From NCBI GenBank assembly GCA_016934315.1, contig JAFGSY010000027.1, positions 1 through 64,000 of the forward strand: a stretch of 64,000 bases of DNA. Direction: 5' to 3'. Each line of letters begins with the position of its first letter. Position 1 is the stretch's first letter. The position numbers and the translations under genes were made by a program. Origin of the DNA: Candidatus Anaeroferrophillus wilburensis (lineage in GTDB: Bacteria; Desulfobacterota; Anaeroferrophillalia; Anaeroferrophillales; Anaeroferrophillaceae). Below, in pieces: positions 40,768-50,842 of this stretch. The notes under the pieces were generated by a model. The model saw only the letters and a list, made by a program, of their open reading frames with translations. It did not search any database and had not been told where the DNA came from.

Positions 40768-43287
40768 ATGCATCCTTTACGCTACCTGCCCCGACCGGTT
40801 CCTGAGCCATTGGCCGGGCTGGTGGACCTGGCCCTGGACCTGCGCTGGAGCTGGGATCACCATGCCGACCGGTTGTGGCAGCAGATGGATGTTGAGCTCT
40901 GGGAGTCGACCTGTGATCCCTGGCTCATCCTTGAGAGCGTCTCCCAGCAGCGGCTCGAAGATCTGGCTGGAGATCAGGCCTTCATTGCCCTCCTCCGCGA
41001 GCAGGTTGCCGTCCGTCGGGAGTATCTGGAGCGGCAACCATGGTACAGCCGTATCCATGGAGCTGACACCTCCCTAGGAACAGTGGCCTACTTCAGTATG
41101 GAATTCGGTTTGAGCGAAGCGCTGCCCATCTATTCCGGCGGCTTGGGGGTGCTTGCCGGGGACCTGCTCAAGACGGCCAGCGATCTCGGCGTGCCGCTGG
41201 TGGGGATCGGCCTGTTGTACCAGCAGGGCTATTTTCATCAGGTGATTGACGCCTCGGGGCAACAGCTGGAGTTTTATCCCTTCAACAATCCGGCCATGCT
41301 GCCCGTTCTCCCTTTGCGTGATGCCACTGGTGGCTGGCTGCAGATTGTTTTGGATCTGCCTGGCAGGATACTTCATCTGCGTGGCTGGGAAGCCCGTATT
41401 GGCCGGGTTTCCCTCTATCTTCTGGACAGCAATGATCTGCGCAATGCCCCGGGCGATCGGGGGATTACCAGTGGGCTGTACAGTGGTGGCCCGGAATTGC
41501 GGCTCCAGCAGGAGATGGTCCTGGGAATCGGCGGCTGGCGGCTGCTGGAGGCGCTGGGCGTCAACCCGGATATTTGTCACCTGAATGAAGGGCATGCCGC
41601 ATTCGCACCCCTGGAACGTGCCCGCAGCTTCATGGCGGACAATGGCTGCAGCTTCCATGAGGCGCTGCGGTGCACCCGCAGCGGCAATCTGTTTACCACC
41701 CACACCCCGGTGGCGGCGGGATTTGACCATTTTGCGCCCGAACTGGTTACCCAGTACCTGCAGGCCTACGTGGCTCGGCTGGGGATATCGGTGGAGGATC
41801 TCCTGACCTTGGGGCGGGCTTCCAATAACGACCCGCTGGAACCGCTCAATATGGCGTACCTGGCCATGCGTTGCAGCGGCGCGGTCAATGGGGTCAGCAG
41901 GTTGCATGCGACCGTTTCTCAGGAAATTTTCCAGCCCCTTTTTCCCCGCTGGCCGGTGGCCGAGGTTCCGGTGGGCTATGTGACCAACGGTGTCCATGTT
42001 CCCTCCTGGGACTCGGCGGCCGCCGATGCCTTGTGGACTGCGGCCAGCGGTCGGGAGCGTTGGCTGGGTGATCTGCGATCTCTGGAGCAGGCTGTCCATA
42101 CGGTGTCTGACGAGGAACTTTGGCGGACCCGCACTCAGGGCCGTCAGGCCCTGGTGCAGGCGGTTCACCGGCGCCAATGCCGCCAGGAGGCGGCGTGTGG
42201 CTATGCCGAGGTCCAGTTTCCCGAGGTTCTGGATCCCAACATCCTTACTCTCGGTTTTGCCAGGCGCTTTGCGGCCTATAAACGTCCCGATCTTTTGCTG
42301 CACGATCCCCAGCGGCTGACACGTCTGCTCATCGATACCAGGCGGCCGGTCCAGCTGGTCATTGCCGGCAAAGCCCATCCCCAGGACCAGGTTGGCCGCC
42401 GGCTGATCAACCGGTGGGTGGCCTTTGCCCGCCAACCGGCGGTCCACGGCCGGGTGGTTTTTCTGGAAGATTACGATCTTGCCCTGGCAACCGATCTGGT
42501 GCAGGGGGTTGATGTGTGGATCAACACCCCCCGGCGACCCTGGGAGGCCAGCGGTACCAGCGGCATGAAGGTGTTGGTCAATGGCGGCCTCAATGTGTCG
42601 GAACTCGATGGCTGGTGGGCCGAGGCCTGGTCGCCGGAGGTTGGCTGGGCCCTGGGCGACCGGCGTGAGCATGACGCCGATCCGGCATGGGATGCCGCCG
42701 AAGCGGATGAACTGTACCGGCTGCTGGAGGAGGAAGTGGTGCCGGAATTCTATGAACGTAATGAGAATGGCCTGCCGGCGGCCTGGCTGGCCCGCATCCG
42801 TAAGAGCATGGCCAGACTGACGCCCCGTTTTTCCAGCAACCGGATGCTGCGGGAGTACGTCGAGGACTACTACCTGCCGGCGGCGGCTGTAGTAAAAAAC
42901 CGCTGTGCCGACGGTGGCGCGTTGGGCATCAGCCTGGAGTCCCGCCTTGTCCTGCTGACCCGCCACTGGAACAGCTTGCGTTTTGGGACAGTGACTTCCC
43001 GTGCCGACGGTGGCGCGCTGGAGATTGAGGCGCAGATCTATTTTGATGATATATCTCCCGATCTCCTGGAGGTTGAGCTCTATGCCGAGCCGCTGGCGGC
43101 GGACGATGCCCCGGAACGCATTCCTATGGCGCAGAGCCGTTCGCTTCCCGGCGCCGTCCAGGGCTTTGTGTATCGTGCGGTTGTGGGCTGCCGGCGGCCT
43201 GCGGAACACTATACCCCCAGGGTTATGGCGGCTGCTGATGGCCTTGCCGTTCCACTGGAGGCTCCCTGGATTCTATGGCAGCGGTAA
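40768..43287 (+). CDS. glgP: Alpha-glucan phosphorylase (GlgP-like, GT35 short form)
   Basis: A cytoplasmic PLP enzyme that releases glucose-1-phosphate from glycogen or maltodextrin. It has 839 residues and an N-terminal domain of the alpha-glucan phosphorylase type found in many bacteria and archaea (DLALDLRWSWDHHADRLWQQM). Motifs are GTVAYFSMEFGLSEALPIYSGGLGVLAGD, CHLNEGHAAF, GYVTNGVHVPSW, FARRFAAYKRPDL, and EASGTSGMKVLVNGGLN, whose Lys is the expected PLP site. SD AAAGGAG precedes the ATG. The MprF-like gene 93 bp downstream is not obviously linked in function. Confidence 0.9.
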   Translation: MHPLRYLPRPVPEPLAGLVDLALDLRWSWDHHADRLWQQMDVELWESTCDPWLILESVSQQRLEDLAGDQAFIALLREQVAVRREYLERQPWYSRIHGADTSLGTVAYFSMEFGLSEALPIYSGGLGVLAGDLLKTASDLGVPLVGIGLLYQQGYFHQVIDASGQQLEFYPFNNPAMLPVLPLRDATGGWLQIVLDLPGRILHLRGWEARIGRVSLYLLDSNDLRNAPGDRGITSGLYSGGPELRLQQEMVLGIGGWRLLEALGVNPDICHLNEGHAAFAPLERARSFMADNGCSFHEALRCTRSGNLFTTHTPVAAGFDHFAPELVTQYLQAYVARLGISVEDLLTLGRASNNDPLEPLNMAYLAMRCSGAVNGVSRLHATVSQEIFQPLFPRWPVAEVPVGYVTNGVHVPSWDSAAADALWTAASGRERWLGDLRSLEQAVHTVSDEELWRTRTQGRQALVQAVHRRQCRQEAACGYAEVQFPEVLDPNILTLGFARRFAAYKRPDLLLHDPQRLTRLLIDTRRPVQLVIAGKAHPQDQVGRRLINRWVAFARQPAVHGRVVFLEDYDLALATDLVQGVDVWINTPRRPWEASGTSGMKVLVNGGLNVSELDGWWAEAWSPEVGWALGDRREHDADPAWDAAEADELYRLLEEEVVPEFYERNENGLPAAWLARIRKSMARLTPRFSSNRMLREYVEDYYLPAAAVVKNRCADGGALGISLESRLVLLTRHWNSLRFGTVTSRADGGALEIEAQIYFDDISPDLLEVELYAEPLAADDAPERIPMAQSRSLPGAVQGFVYRAVVGCRRPAEHYTPRVMAAADGLAVPLEAPWILWQR

Positions 43288-43380
43288 GACCGGCATGCTG
43301 GATTGCTTGCCAGGGCGTCTGGCCACAATTCCTCGGTTTTCGGCGGTGCCTCAGGTTGGTTGCCTGAAGTGGAGTAGTCA

Positions 43381-45942
43381 GTGAACGTTGAATGGGTCAA
43401 GAAAAATGTGGTTCCCTGGTTTGGCCTGGCCATGTTCATGGCCGCTCTGTGGCTGTTGCACCGGCTGCTTGGCGGCCACCACCTGGCTGATGTTCGCCTT
43501 GAAATCAGGCTGATTGCCACCAACCGTACTGCCGCTGCGGTGGGCTTGACCATGCTCAGCTATCTGACCTTGACCTTTTATGATCAGTTGGCCACCATTT
43601 ACCTCCAGCACCGCCTGCCAAAAAGAAAAATCACCCTTGTTTCTTTCATCAGCTATGCGTTCAGCAATAATATCGGCTTGTCGCTCTTCACTTCCGGGAC
43701 CATCCGCTACCGCTTCTATACCGCCTGGGGTTTTTCCAGCGAGGAGATCAGCCGCCTGATTGTTTTCACTACGGGAACCTTCTGGCTGGGCATTCTGACG
43801 GTGGGCGGTTTTCTGTTTGTCTTGGAACCTCCAGCGCTTACCAATCTGTTGCCTTGGCTGTCCTTCAAGTCCGCACGACCTCTGGGGTTGCTCTTCGGCG
43901 GTGCAGTGCTGGCCTATCTCGTGGCAGCTATCCGCCGTCCCCGCCCCCTGCAGATAAGGGGCTGGCAATTTCCGCTGCCGCAGGTGAAGATTGCCGCAGC
44001 CCAACTGGTCATCGGCAGTCTTGACTGGCTGCTGGCCGGCAGTGTTTTGTATGTCCTCCTGCCGCCAGGCAGCGGGCTGAGCTACTGGTATCTCCTCAGC
44101 ATCTACCTTTTTGCGCAGACCCTTGCTCTGGCGAGCAACATTCCCGGCGGTCTGGGGGTTTTTGAATCCCTGGTCCTGCTTGCCGCCCCCACGGTGTCTC
44201 CCGCAGCCCTTATGGGTGCTCTGCTGGTGTATCGTGGCATCTATTACCTGGTTCCCTTTATGATGGCGGTGTTGCTGCTTGGTTTCCAGGAGTTGGAACA
44301 GGGTCGGGCCCGCCTCATCAGCTCTACCCGGGTGGCGGCAAACTGGATTTCCCCTCTGGTACCTCCTTTGCTGGCGGTGGCAACCCTGATGGCCGGGGCG
44401 GTACTCCTCTTTTCCGGCGCAACCCCTGCCGTTCCTGTCAGACTTGTGCGGCTTCGCCATTTCATCCCGCTCAGCCTGCTGGAACTGTCTCATTTCCTCG
44501 CCAGCATCATCGGGGCCGCATTCCTGTTGCTGGCCAGGGGACTGCAACGCCGGTTGGATGGCGCCTGGCTGTCCACCATCATCCTGCTGGCCGTCGGTAT
44601 CTTCGTATCCCTGGTGAAAGGACTGGATTATGAGGAGGCGGTGCTTCTCGGGCTGCTGTTGGTCATTCTGCTGACCTGTCGACGGCAATTCTACCGGCAT
44701 TCCTCCCTTTTCAATGAACCGTTGACCATGGGCTGGCTGGTTTCCATCATCATGGTTCTGGCTGCGGCAATCTGGCTGGGATTTTTCTCCTACCAGCACA
44801 TTGCTTATTCGGACAGCCTCTGGTGGCAGTTCGCTTTCCATGCGGAAGCGCCGCGCTTTCTCAGGGCCCTGGTGGGTACGGTCACCCTGCTCTTGCTCTA
44901 CGCCATTGCCCGGCTTCTGGCGCCTGGGAGCAAGGTGTCCATTAATATGCCGGGGACGGAAGAACTGTCAGCGGCAGCAGTGGTTGTCAGGTCATCGCCT
45001 TGCAGTGAGGCCAACCTTGCCCTGCTGGGGGATAAGAGGCTGCTGTTTGACCATTCAGGCACCGGCTTTATCATGTATGGCATCAAAGGGCGCAGCTGGA
45101 TAGCCATGGGTGATCCCGTGGGGGCGGAACCGGCGGCGGCCGAGCTTGTCTGGTCTTTTCGAGAACTGGCGGAACGTCATGGGGGCTGGCCGGTGTTTTA
45201 TGAGGTCGGCAGCGGCACTCTGCATCGCTATCTCGATCTGGGTTTGACGCTCTTCAAAATCGGCGAGGAGGCGAAGGTGCCGCTGGCCGAGTTTTCCCTG
45301 GAAGGCTCACATCGCAGTGAACTGCGTTATATCCAACGGCGGCTCCAGAAGGAGGGTTATAGTTTTGCCGTCATCGATTCCAGCGAGGTAGATGCCTTGC
45401 TGCCTGAATTGGGCAGGATTTCAGACAACTGGCTACAGAGTAAGCATACCCGGGAAAAGGGGTTCTCCCTGGGGTTTTTTGATCCCGCCTATCTCAAACG
45501 GTTTTCCGCCGCCCTGGTGCGCCGTGACGAAAAGATTGTCGCCTTTGCCAATCTCTGGGAAACTGCTGGCAAAGAGGAGCTTTCCGTTGATTTGATGCGC
45601 TATGAACCCCAGGAGGCCCGCGGCATCATGGATTTTTTATTTGTCAATCTGATGCTCTGGGGACGGGAACAGGGCTTTGGCAGCTTCGTGCTGGGGATGG
45701 CCCCCCTGGCAGGGCTGGAAAACCGCCCCTTTGCCCCCCTGTGGAATCGGCTTGGGGCCATGATGTATCGCCACGGGGAACATTTTTATAATTTTGAGGG
45801 CCTGCGGGCATATAAAAACAAGTTTTTGCCGGTCTGGGAGCCGCGCTATCTGGCTTGCCCGGGGGGGCTCTCCCTGCCCATGGTTCTGGTGCATCTCACA
45901 ACCCTCATCAGCGGCGGCCTGAAAGGCTCAATCAGCAAATAG
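43381..45942 (+). CDS. mprF: MprF-like bifunctional lysylphosphatidylglycerol synthase/flippase
   Basis: An 853-residue membrane protein. An N-terminal flippase region (about 1-520) carries some 13-14 TM helices, including the UPF0104-type motif SYAFSNNIGLSLFTSGTIRYRFY. The C-terminal DUF2156 domain (about 530-830) transfers an amino acid from aminoacyl-tRNA to phosphatidylglycerol: FIMYGIKGRSWIAMGDPVGAE, KIGEEAKVPLAEFSLEG, SDNWLQSKHTREKGFSLGFF, DLMRYEPQEARGIMDFLFVN. Such proteins reduce negative surface charge and give resistance to cationic peptides. GTG start; lysine versus alanine specificity cannot be read. Confidence 0.88.
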   Translation: MNVEWVKKNVVPWFGLAMFMAALWLLHRLLGGHHLADVRLEIRLIATNRTAAAVGLTMLSYLTLTFYDQLATIYLQHRLPKRKITLVSFISYAFSNNIGLSLFTSGTIRYRFYTAWGFSSEEISRLIVFTTGTFWLGILTVGGFLFVLEPPALTNLLPWLSFKSARPLGLLFGGAVLAYLVAAIRRPRPLQIRGWQFPLPQVKIAAAQLVIGSLDWLLAGSVLYVLLPPGSGLSYWYLLSIYLFAQTLALASNIPGGLGVFESLVLLAAPTVSPAALMGALLVYRGIYYLVPFMMAVLLLGFQELEQGRARLISSTRVAANWISPLVPPLLAVATLMAGAVLLFSGATPAVPVRLVRLRHFIPLSLLELSHFLASIIGAAFLLLARGLQRRLDGAWLSTIILLAVGIFVSLVKGLDYEEAVLLGLLLVILLTCRRQFYRHSSLFNEPLTMGWLVSIIMVLAAAIWLGFFSYQHIAYSDSLWWQFAFHAEAPRFLRALVGTVTLLLLYAIARLLAPGSKVSINMPGTEELSAAAVVVRSSPCSEANLALLGDKRLLFDHSGTGFIMYGIKGRSWIAMGDPVGAEPAAAELVWSFRELAERHGGWPVFYEVGSGTLHRYLDLGLTLFKIGEEAKVPLAEFSLEGSHRSELRYIQRRLQKEGYSFAVIDSSEVDALLPELGRISDNWLQSKHTREKGFSLGFFDPAYLKRFSAALVRRDEKIVAFANLWETAGKEELSVDLMRYEPQEARGIMDFLFVNLMLWGREQGFGSFVLGMAPLAGLENRPFAPLWNRLGAMMYRHGEHFYNFEGLRAYKNKFLPVWEPRYLACPGGLSLPMVLVHLTTLISGGLKGSISK

Positions 45943-46115
45943 CAAAGCCAGGAGCCAGATGTTCGCCTGGTGGAGTTATCCGTTGGTCGAGGTAGTGAAA
46001 ACAACAAATACTTGGCAAAAGAGCGCGGGAACCTGTATGATGCGACGGTTGATGCCTGTAGTGTCCGGCATAGTGCCATAACCGTCCAGCCAAGTGAAAA
46101 AAGAGTCGTTGAACA

Positions 46116-47438
46116 ATGATCATTAAAATCCTGACGGTGCTGTTCATTATCCTGGTTAACGCCTTCTTTGTCGCTGCCGAGTTTGCCCTGGTCAAGTTGA
46201 GCAGCAGTGAAGTTGCGGTGCTGGCCCGCGGCGGCAGCCGAACTGCCAAGGCGGTGGAATCAATTGTTGGCCATTTAGATGCCTACCTTTCCGCCTGTCA
46301 ACTTGGGATAACCCTGGCCAGTCTTGCTCTTGGCTGGGTTGGCGAACCGCTGGTTGCCCGCCTGCTGGAGCCGGCTGTACATCTCATTGGGCTGCCGGTG
46401 GAGAAGGTGCACTATATTGCCCTGCCGCTGGCTTTCTCCCTGATCACCTTTCTCCATATTACCGTCGGTGAACAGGCGCCCAAAATATTGGCAATCCAGC
46501 GGCATCAACCGACGGCGCTGTTCGTTGCCCTGCCGCTGCTGATCTTTCGGCAGATATTCATGCCGTTTATCTGGGCCCTCAATGCCTTCAGCAACCGTCT
46601 GCTGCGCTTCGTCGGCCTGTCGGCCGACGAAGTCCACAGTGCCAGCCATACTGAAGAGGAACTGCGTCATATCCTGCTGGAATCCACCGTTGGCGGGCTG
46701 CTCAAGCCGCGTGAGCGGCGGCTTATGGAAAACGTCATGGATCTTGAAGAGAAATATGCCCGCCGCTATATGGTGCCGCGCAACCAGATTGTTTACCTGG
46801 ACCTCAATGATTCCCTGGAGGAAAAACTGCGTCGGGCGGCCGATTCCGGTCATACACGGCTTCCTTTGTGTGATGGCGATATCGATCACATTGTCGGTGT
46901 CGTTCACGTGAAGGATATTTTCCAGCTGCTGGCTACTGATCGGCAGCTGGTAACGCTGCGAAATCTTTCCCGCAAGGCGGTTTATCTGCCGGAGAATATC
47001 CATCTCGATGTTCTGCTGCTGGAATTTCAGAGACGCAAAGTGCTGATGGCTCTGTTGGTTGACGAGTACGGCTCGGTATCGGGGATGATCACCCTTGAAA
47101 ATGTTCTGGAAGAACTGGTGGGTCCCATTGAGGATGAATTTGATCACGAAACGCCGTTCATCATCCGTACCGGTACCCATTCCTTTGTGGTTAACGCTCT
47201 GTGCCCGGCAGATGAGGTGGCAAAAACGTGCCTGCTTGTTATACCGGATGATATAACCTCTGATACCATCGGTGGTGTTGTGGTCGAACTGCTCGGCCGA
47301 ATTCCAGTTGCTGGTGAGGTCATTCCTTTGGGCAGCCATGAAATTGCCGTCAGGGAGGCCGACCAGCGTCGGGTTATCGGCGTTGAAATCCGCCCGGCGG
47401 TGCCTGCCGGCCCGGTAGCAACCCCCTCTCCTGTGTGA
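46116..47438 (+). CDS. CNNM/CorC-family membrane protein with CBS domains (HlyC/TlyC-like)
   Basis: A 440-residue protein: CNNM domain (about 1-190) with TM helices at VLFIILVNAFFVAAEFALVKL, LAFSLITFLHITVGEQAPKIL and neighbours; two CBS motifs (about 205-325, RYMVPRNQIVYLDL, HTRLPLCDGDIDHIVGVVHVKDIF, LLVDEYGSVSGMITLENVLEELVG); and a C-terminal CorC_HlyC domain. The family acts in Mg/Co export or resistance. A CorA channel gene lies 7.5 kb downstream. The weak SD leaves the exact start slightly uncertain. Confidence 0.86.
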   Translation: MIIKILTVLFIILVNAFFVAAEFALVKLSSSEVAVLARGGSRTAKAVESIVGHLDAYLSACQLGITLASLALGWVGEPLVARLLEPAVHLIGLPVEKVHYIALPLAFSLITFLHITVGEQAPKILAIQRHQPTALFVALPLLIFRQIFMPFIWALNAFSNRLLRFVGLSADEVHSASHTEEELRHILLESTVGGLLKPRERRLMENVMDLEEKYARRYMVPRNQIVYLDLNDSLEEKLRRAADSGHTRLPLCDGDIDHIVGVVHVKDIFQLLATDRQLVTLRNLSRKAVYLPENIHLDVLLLEFQRRKVLMALLVDEYGSVSGMITLENVLEELVGPIEDEFDHETPFIIRTGTHSFVVNALCPADEVAKTCLLVIPDDITSDTIGGVVVELLGRIPVAGEVIPLGSHEIAVREADQRRVIGVEIRPAVPAGPVATPSPV

Positions 47439-47491
47439 TGGTCGGCTTCCGTGTGCCGGCAATAATCAGCCGATTTTATATGTTATAGCCC

Positions 47492-49753
47492 ATGAAAATT
47501 CCGAAGTTTTTATCCATGACCGGCTTCGTTGGTCGGCCATCTGCACCGGGCAGGCTAGGGGCATTCATCGGGGTCTATACTCCGACGGTCCTGACCATCC
47601 TCGGGGTTATCATGTACTTGCGGTTCGGCTGGGTGGTGGGTCAGGTCGGTCTTGGCCACTCCCTGCTGATTGTCGTTGTTGCCAACGGCATTACGCTGAT
47701 TACCACGCTCTCCTTGTCGGCCATTGCCACCAACAGCAAGGTGGGCATCGGCGGGGCCTATTACATGATCTCCCGCAGCCTTGGCCGGGAGGTCGGTGGT
47801 GCGATCGGCCTGCCGCTCTATCTTTCCCAAGCTCTTTCGGTCACCCTCTATGCCTTCGGGCTGGCTGAATCACTCGCCTTTGTCTGGCCGGGAATCCCTG
47901 TAGCAATCACCGCCTTTCTGATTATTATTGCGGTTTCCGTTCTTGCCCTGCGGGGAGCCGGATTCGCTTTGAAAACCCAAGTGCCGATCATGATCATGAT
48001 TGGTGTTTCACTGTTGGCCCTTTTATCCGGCTCCCTGCTGCAAGGTTCGTCGGCGAACCTGACAAGCAGCAGTCCGCCAACCCACAGTTTCTGGATGGTG
48101 TTTGCAGTATTTTTCCCGGCGGTGACCGGCATTATGGCCGGACTCAGTTTGTCAGGCGACCTGGAAGCTCCCAAAAGTGCTATTCCCAAGGGAACTTTAT
48201 GGGCAACCCTGACCGGATTCGCTATCTATCTGATCATTCCGCTGCTGTTGTCGTATGCCCGACCTGCCGCTGACCTGCGGGCCGAACCACTCATCTGGAC
48301 CAAAATTGCAGTTTTGGGGCCGTGGCTGATCATGCCTGGTCTCTGGGGGGCAATTTTTTCGTCCGCTGTTGGTTCGCTGCTTGGCGCTCCGAGGACGCTT
48401 CAGGCACTGTCTCGTGACCGGCTTGTCCCCCGTATTTTCACCAGGGTCGATGAGAAAAACGGCGAGCCTTTGTTTGGCATGGCGGTGACCGTTGCCATTG
48501 CCGTTGCGGCGATCTTCCTTGGCGGGCTCAATGCCGTTGCCCAGGTGGTGACGATGTTTTTCCTGACCGTATACGGTACCACCAATCTGGTGGCTGCCCT
48601 TGAACAGCTGTCGGGAAATCCTTCCTGGCGGCCATCCATCGTTGTGCCCTGGTTCTTCAGCCTTCTTGGTGCACTCGGTTGTTTCGGTGTCATGGCGCTT
48701 ATCAATCTGCCGGTCAGCCTGCTGGCGATCATTGTTGAACTGGCCATCTGGCTGTTGTTGAAACGCAGGGCTCAGCGTGAGTCATGGGGTGATGTGCGGC
48801 GTGACATCTATGAGGCGGTCATCCGCTGGGCGCTTGTCCAGCTTGGCCGCCATCCCATGACAGCCCGCAACTGGCGGCCCCACGTCCTGGTATTTGTCAG
48901 CAATATTGAGCAGCGTTTGAACCTGGTCCGCTTTGGTGCCTGGTTCAGCGAGGACCGGGGCGTGGTCACCGTTTGTGAACTGAAGGTTGGCGATCTCCTC
49001 GACCTGGCCATCGATACCGTTCCCCGCCAGCGGCAGATTGAAGCCATTCTCCATGCGGAGCAGATTGTTGCCTTCGGCGAGGTGAATGTGGTGCCGGACA
49101 TTGAGCGAGGGATCATTGCCGTGGCCCAGGCCAACGGCATGGCCGGCATCGAGAGCAACACCATCCTGGTGGGGCTGCCCGATGAACCTGAACGCCTGGC
49201 CTCCTTTCTGCGGATTATCCGGCGGCTGGCGATTATCAACCGGTCCCTGATTATCGGTCAGGTGGCTGCATCCCTGCCAGCTGTTCCGGCGACCATCGAT
49301 ATCTGGTGGGGAGGCCTGCAGCGCAACGGCGATCTCATGCTGCTGCTTGCCTATCTGTTGTCCCGCAATCCCCAGTGGCATGCTGCCACCATCCGGGTCT
49401 TGAGTGTTGCCTCAAATGAGTTGATGAGGCAACAGACCCAGGCATTTCTCCAGCAGCTGATGCCGGAAATCCGGATCGAGGCGGAGATCCACATCTTTGT
49501 CCGTGAAGAGGAGATGAGCATCAAGGAGATGATTCACCGTGAGAGTGCGGCCGCCGATGTGGTACTCCTTGGTCTGGCAGTCCCGGCTGAAGACGAGATA
49601 GAGGCCGCAGCCCGGCGGCTGCAGGAGCTGGCCGCGGGACTGCCGACCTGTTTTTTTATCCATAATGGCAGCCTGTTCATTGGTGATCTGGTATCCCCTG
49701 AACAGGAGGTTGTCCAAAGCCGAATGCCGGACAGCAATCGGGAGAAGACGTGA
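47492..49753 (+). CDS. SLC12-type cation-chloride cotransporter/amino-acid permease-like protein
   Basis: A 753-residue transporter. The N-terminal ~430 residues form 12 TM helices of the APC fold with the cation-chloride-cotransporter signature start (GAFIGVYTPTVLTILGVIMYLRFGWVVGQ-type, AIATNSKVGIGGAYYMISRSLG) and GLSLSGDLEAPKSAIPKGTL. The C-terminal ~300 residues are cytosolic (RPHVLVFVSNIEQRLNLVRFG; SIKEMIHRESAAADVVLLGLA), like the SLC12 C-terminal domain. It could move K/Na with Cl or amino acids. The neighbours are other ion and osmotic genes (MscS, CPA antiporter, CorA). Confidence 0.82.
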   Translation: MKIPKFLSMTGFVGRPSAPGRLGAFIGVYTPTVLTILGVIMYLRFGWVVGQVGLGHSLLIVVVANGITLITTLSLSAIATNSKVGIGGAYYMISRSLGREVGGAIGLPLYLSQALSVTLYAFGLAESLAFVWPGIPVAITAFLIIIAVSVLALRGAGFALKTQVPIMIMIGVSLLALLSGSLLQGSSANLTSSSPPTHSFWMVFAVFFPAVTGIMAGLSLSGDLEAPKSAIPKGTLWATLTGFAIYLIIPLLLSYARPAADLRAEPLIWTKIAVLGPWLIMPGLWGAIFSSAVGSLLGAPRTLQALSRDRLVPRIFTRVDEKNGEPLFGMAVTVAIAVAAIFLGGLNAVAQVVTMFFLTVYGTTNLVAALEQLSGNPSWRPSIVVPWFFSLLGALGCFGVMALINLPVSLLAIIVELAIWLLLKRRAQRESWGDVRRDIYEAVIRWALVQLGRHPMTARNWRPHVLVFVSNIEQRLNLVRFGAWFSEDRGVVTVCELKVGDLLDLAIDTVPRQRQIEAILHAEQIVAFGEVNVVPDIERGIIAVAQANGMAGIESNTILVGLPDEPERLASFLRIIRRLAIINRSLIIGQVAASLPAVPATIDIWWGGLQRNGDLMLLLAYLLSRNPQWHAATIRVLSVASNELMRQQTQAFLQQLMPEIRIEAEIHIFVREEEMSIKEMIHRESAAADVVLLGLAVPAEDEIEAAARRLQELAAGLPTCFFIHNGSLFIGDLVSPEQEVVQSRMPDSNREKT

Positions 49754-49821
49754 TTGCCGGTTCCGATAGATTTTCCAGCGTTGCCATATGGGGTTGCCTT
49801 GTTTTGGGATTAAAAAGGTAA

Positions 49822-49968
49822 GGCAGGCTGTTGACCGGGCCTTTGGGTATCAATGTCGGCGGCATCCCAGGGGCGGATAATCCCTTTGTGTTTTTCTTCG
49901 TCTGCGTTATACTGTTGGTGATTGCGGCCTTGCAGATCGTGTTTTTTCGCCCTATTCGCTGGGTGTAA
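49822..49968 (+). pseudogene. Remnant of a CorA/ZntB-family transporter (C-terminal end only)
   Basis: An open segment of 48 codons with no start, preceded by an in-frame TAA at 49819. It encodes LLTGPLGINVGGIPGADNPF, then a hydrophobic helix ending IVFFRPIRWV and a stop. This is the final pore-loop and TM2 of the CorA superfamily; GIN is the ZntB form of the GMN signature. The rest of the gene is missing. An intact CorA gene is at 54888-55952 and differs in sequence. Confidence 0.75.
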
Positions 49969-50002
49969 CCATGAACTTTGATATTATCCAGGAGATTGCC
50001 TA

Positions 50003-50842
50003 ATGGCCGACTATCTGGTGAACCTCTGGGGTGAGCATGCTGAATTGATCATTGATCTTGGCTATAAGGGCCTGCTGGCGGCGGCGGTGCTGCTGGCCGG
50101 TTTTGCTGCCGCCCGGCTGGTCCGTCAGGCCATTGTCCAGGCGCCTCAGCGCCTCAAAAAATTTGATGATGTCCTGGTGCCGATTTTTTCCACCACCGCA
50201 ACCTACTCGATCTACGCCATCAGCCTGGTTATCATCCTGGATATCTTCGGGGTCAACACCACCAGCATCATCGCCCTGCTGGGTGCCGCCGGCCTGGCTG
50301 TTGGTCTGGCACTGAAAGATACCCTGGGCAATATTGCGGCCGGGATCATGCTGCTGATTCTGCGGCCCTACCGCATCGGCGATTATATTGAGTGCGGTTC
50401 CCAGGCCGGTACGGTCAGGGAGATCGGGCTGTTTACCACCATCCTCGAAACGTTTGACGGTCTGTATGTCTTTGCCCCCAACGGCGCCATGTGGGGGACG
50501 CCGGTGAAAAATTTTACCCGCAACGGCCGCCGGCGAATGGATGTGGTTGTCGGTATTGCTTATGACGATTCCATCGACGCCGGTTTTGAGGCCCTCCGGG
50601 GAGTTATCCGCAGCGAGCCCCGGATGCTCCCTGATCCGGCGCCACAGGTGATGGTTCAGGAATTGGCTGACAGCTCTGTCAACCTCGGTCTGCGGTGCTG
50701 GACCACGGTGGATGATTTTTGGGACACCTGGTGGGATCTCAAAAAACGGGTCAAAGAGGAGATTGAAGCTGCCGGTCTGACGATTCCGTTTCCTCAGCAG
50801 GATGTTCATCTCAATCGTGAGGGAGGGCAGCGCAACCCATGA
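50003..50842 (+). CDS. mscS: Small-conductance mechanosensitive channel (MscS family)
   Basis: A 279-residue channel close in length to E. coli MscS: TM1-TM2 (about 20-90) and the pore helix TM3 with the Gly/Ala pattern (SIIALLGAAGLAVGLALKDTLGNIAAGIMLLILRPYRIGD), followed by the beta domain (GTVREIGLFTTILETFDGLYVFAPNG) and the C-terminal alpha/beta cage. It opens on membrane tension during hypo-osmotic shock. SD GGAG; its stop overlaps the LapA-like gene (ATGA). Confidence 0.92.
   Translation: MADYLVNLWGEHAELIIDLGYKGLLAAAVLLAGFAAARLVRQAIVQAPQRLKKFDDVLVPIFSTTATYSIYAISLVIILDIFGVNTTSIIALLGAAGLAVGLALKDTLGNIAAGIMLLILRPYRIGDYIECGSQAGTVREIGLFTTILETFDGLYVFAPNGAMWGTPVKNFTRNGRRRMDVVVGIAYDDSIDAGFEALRGVIRSEPRMLPDPAPQVMVQELADSSVNLGLRCWTTVDDFWDTWWDLKKRVKEEIEAAGLTIPFPQQDVHLNREGGQRNP

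Noticed and set aside
41074-43209. A 711-codon open frame on the minus strand across the glucan phosphorylase gene
   Set aside because: The plus-strand frame has all phosphorylase motifs and an SD; the antisense frame is a product of GC-rich codon structure and has no recognisable motif.
43378-44841. Long minus-strand open frame opposite mprF
   Set aside because: The mprF frame has conserved TM and DUF2156 motifs; the antisense frame has repetitive Gln/Gly composition.
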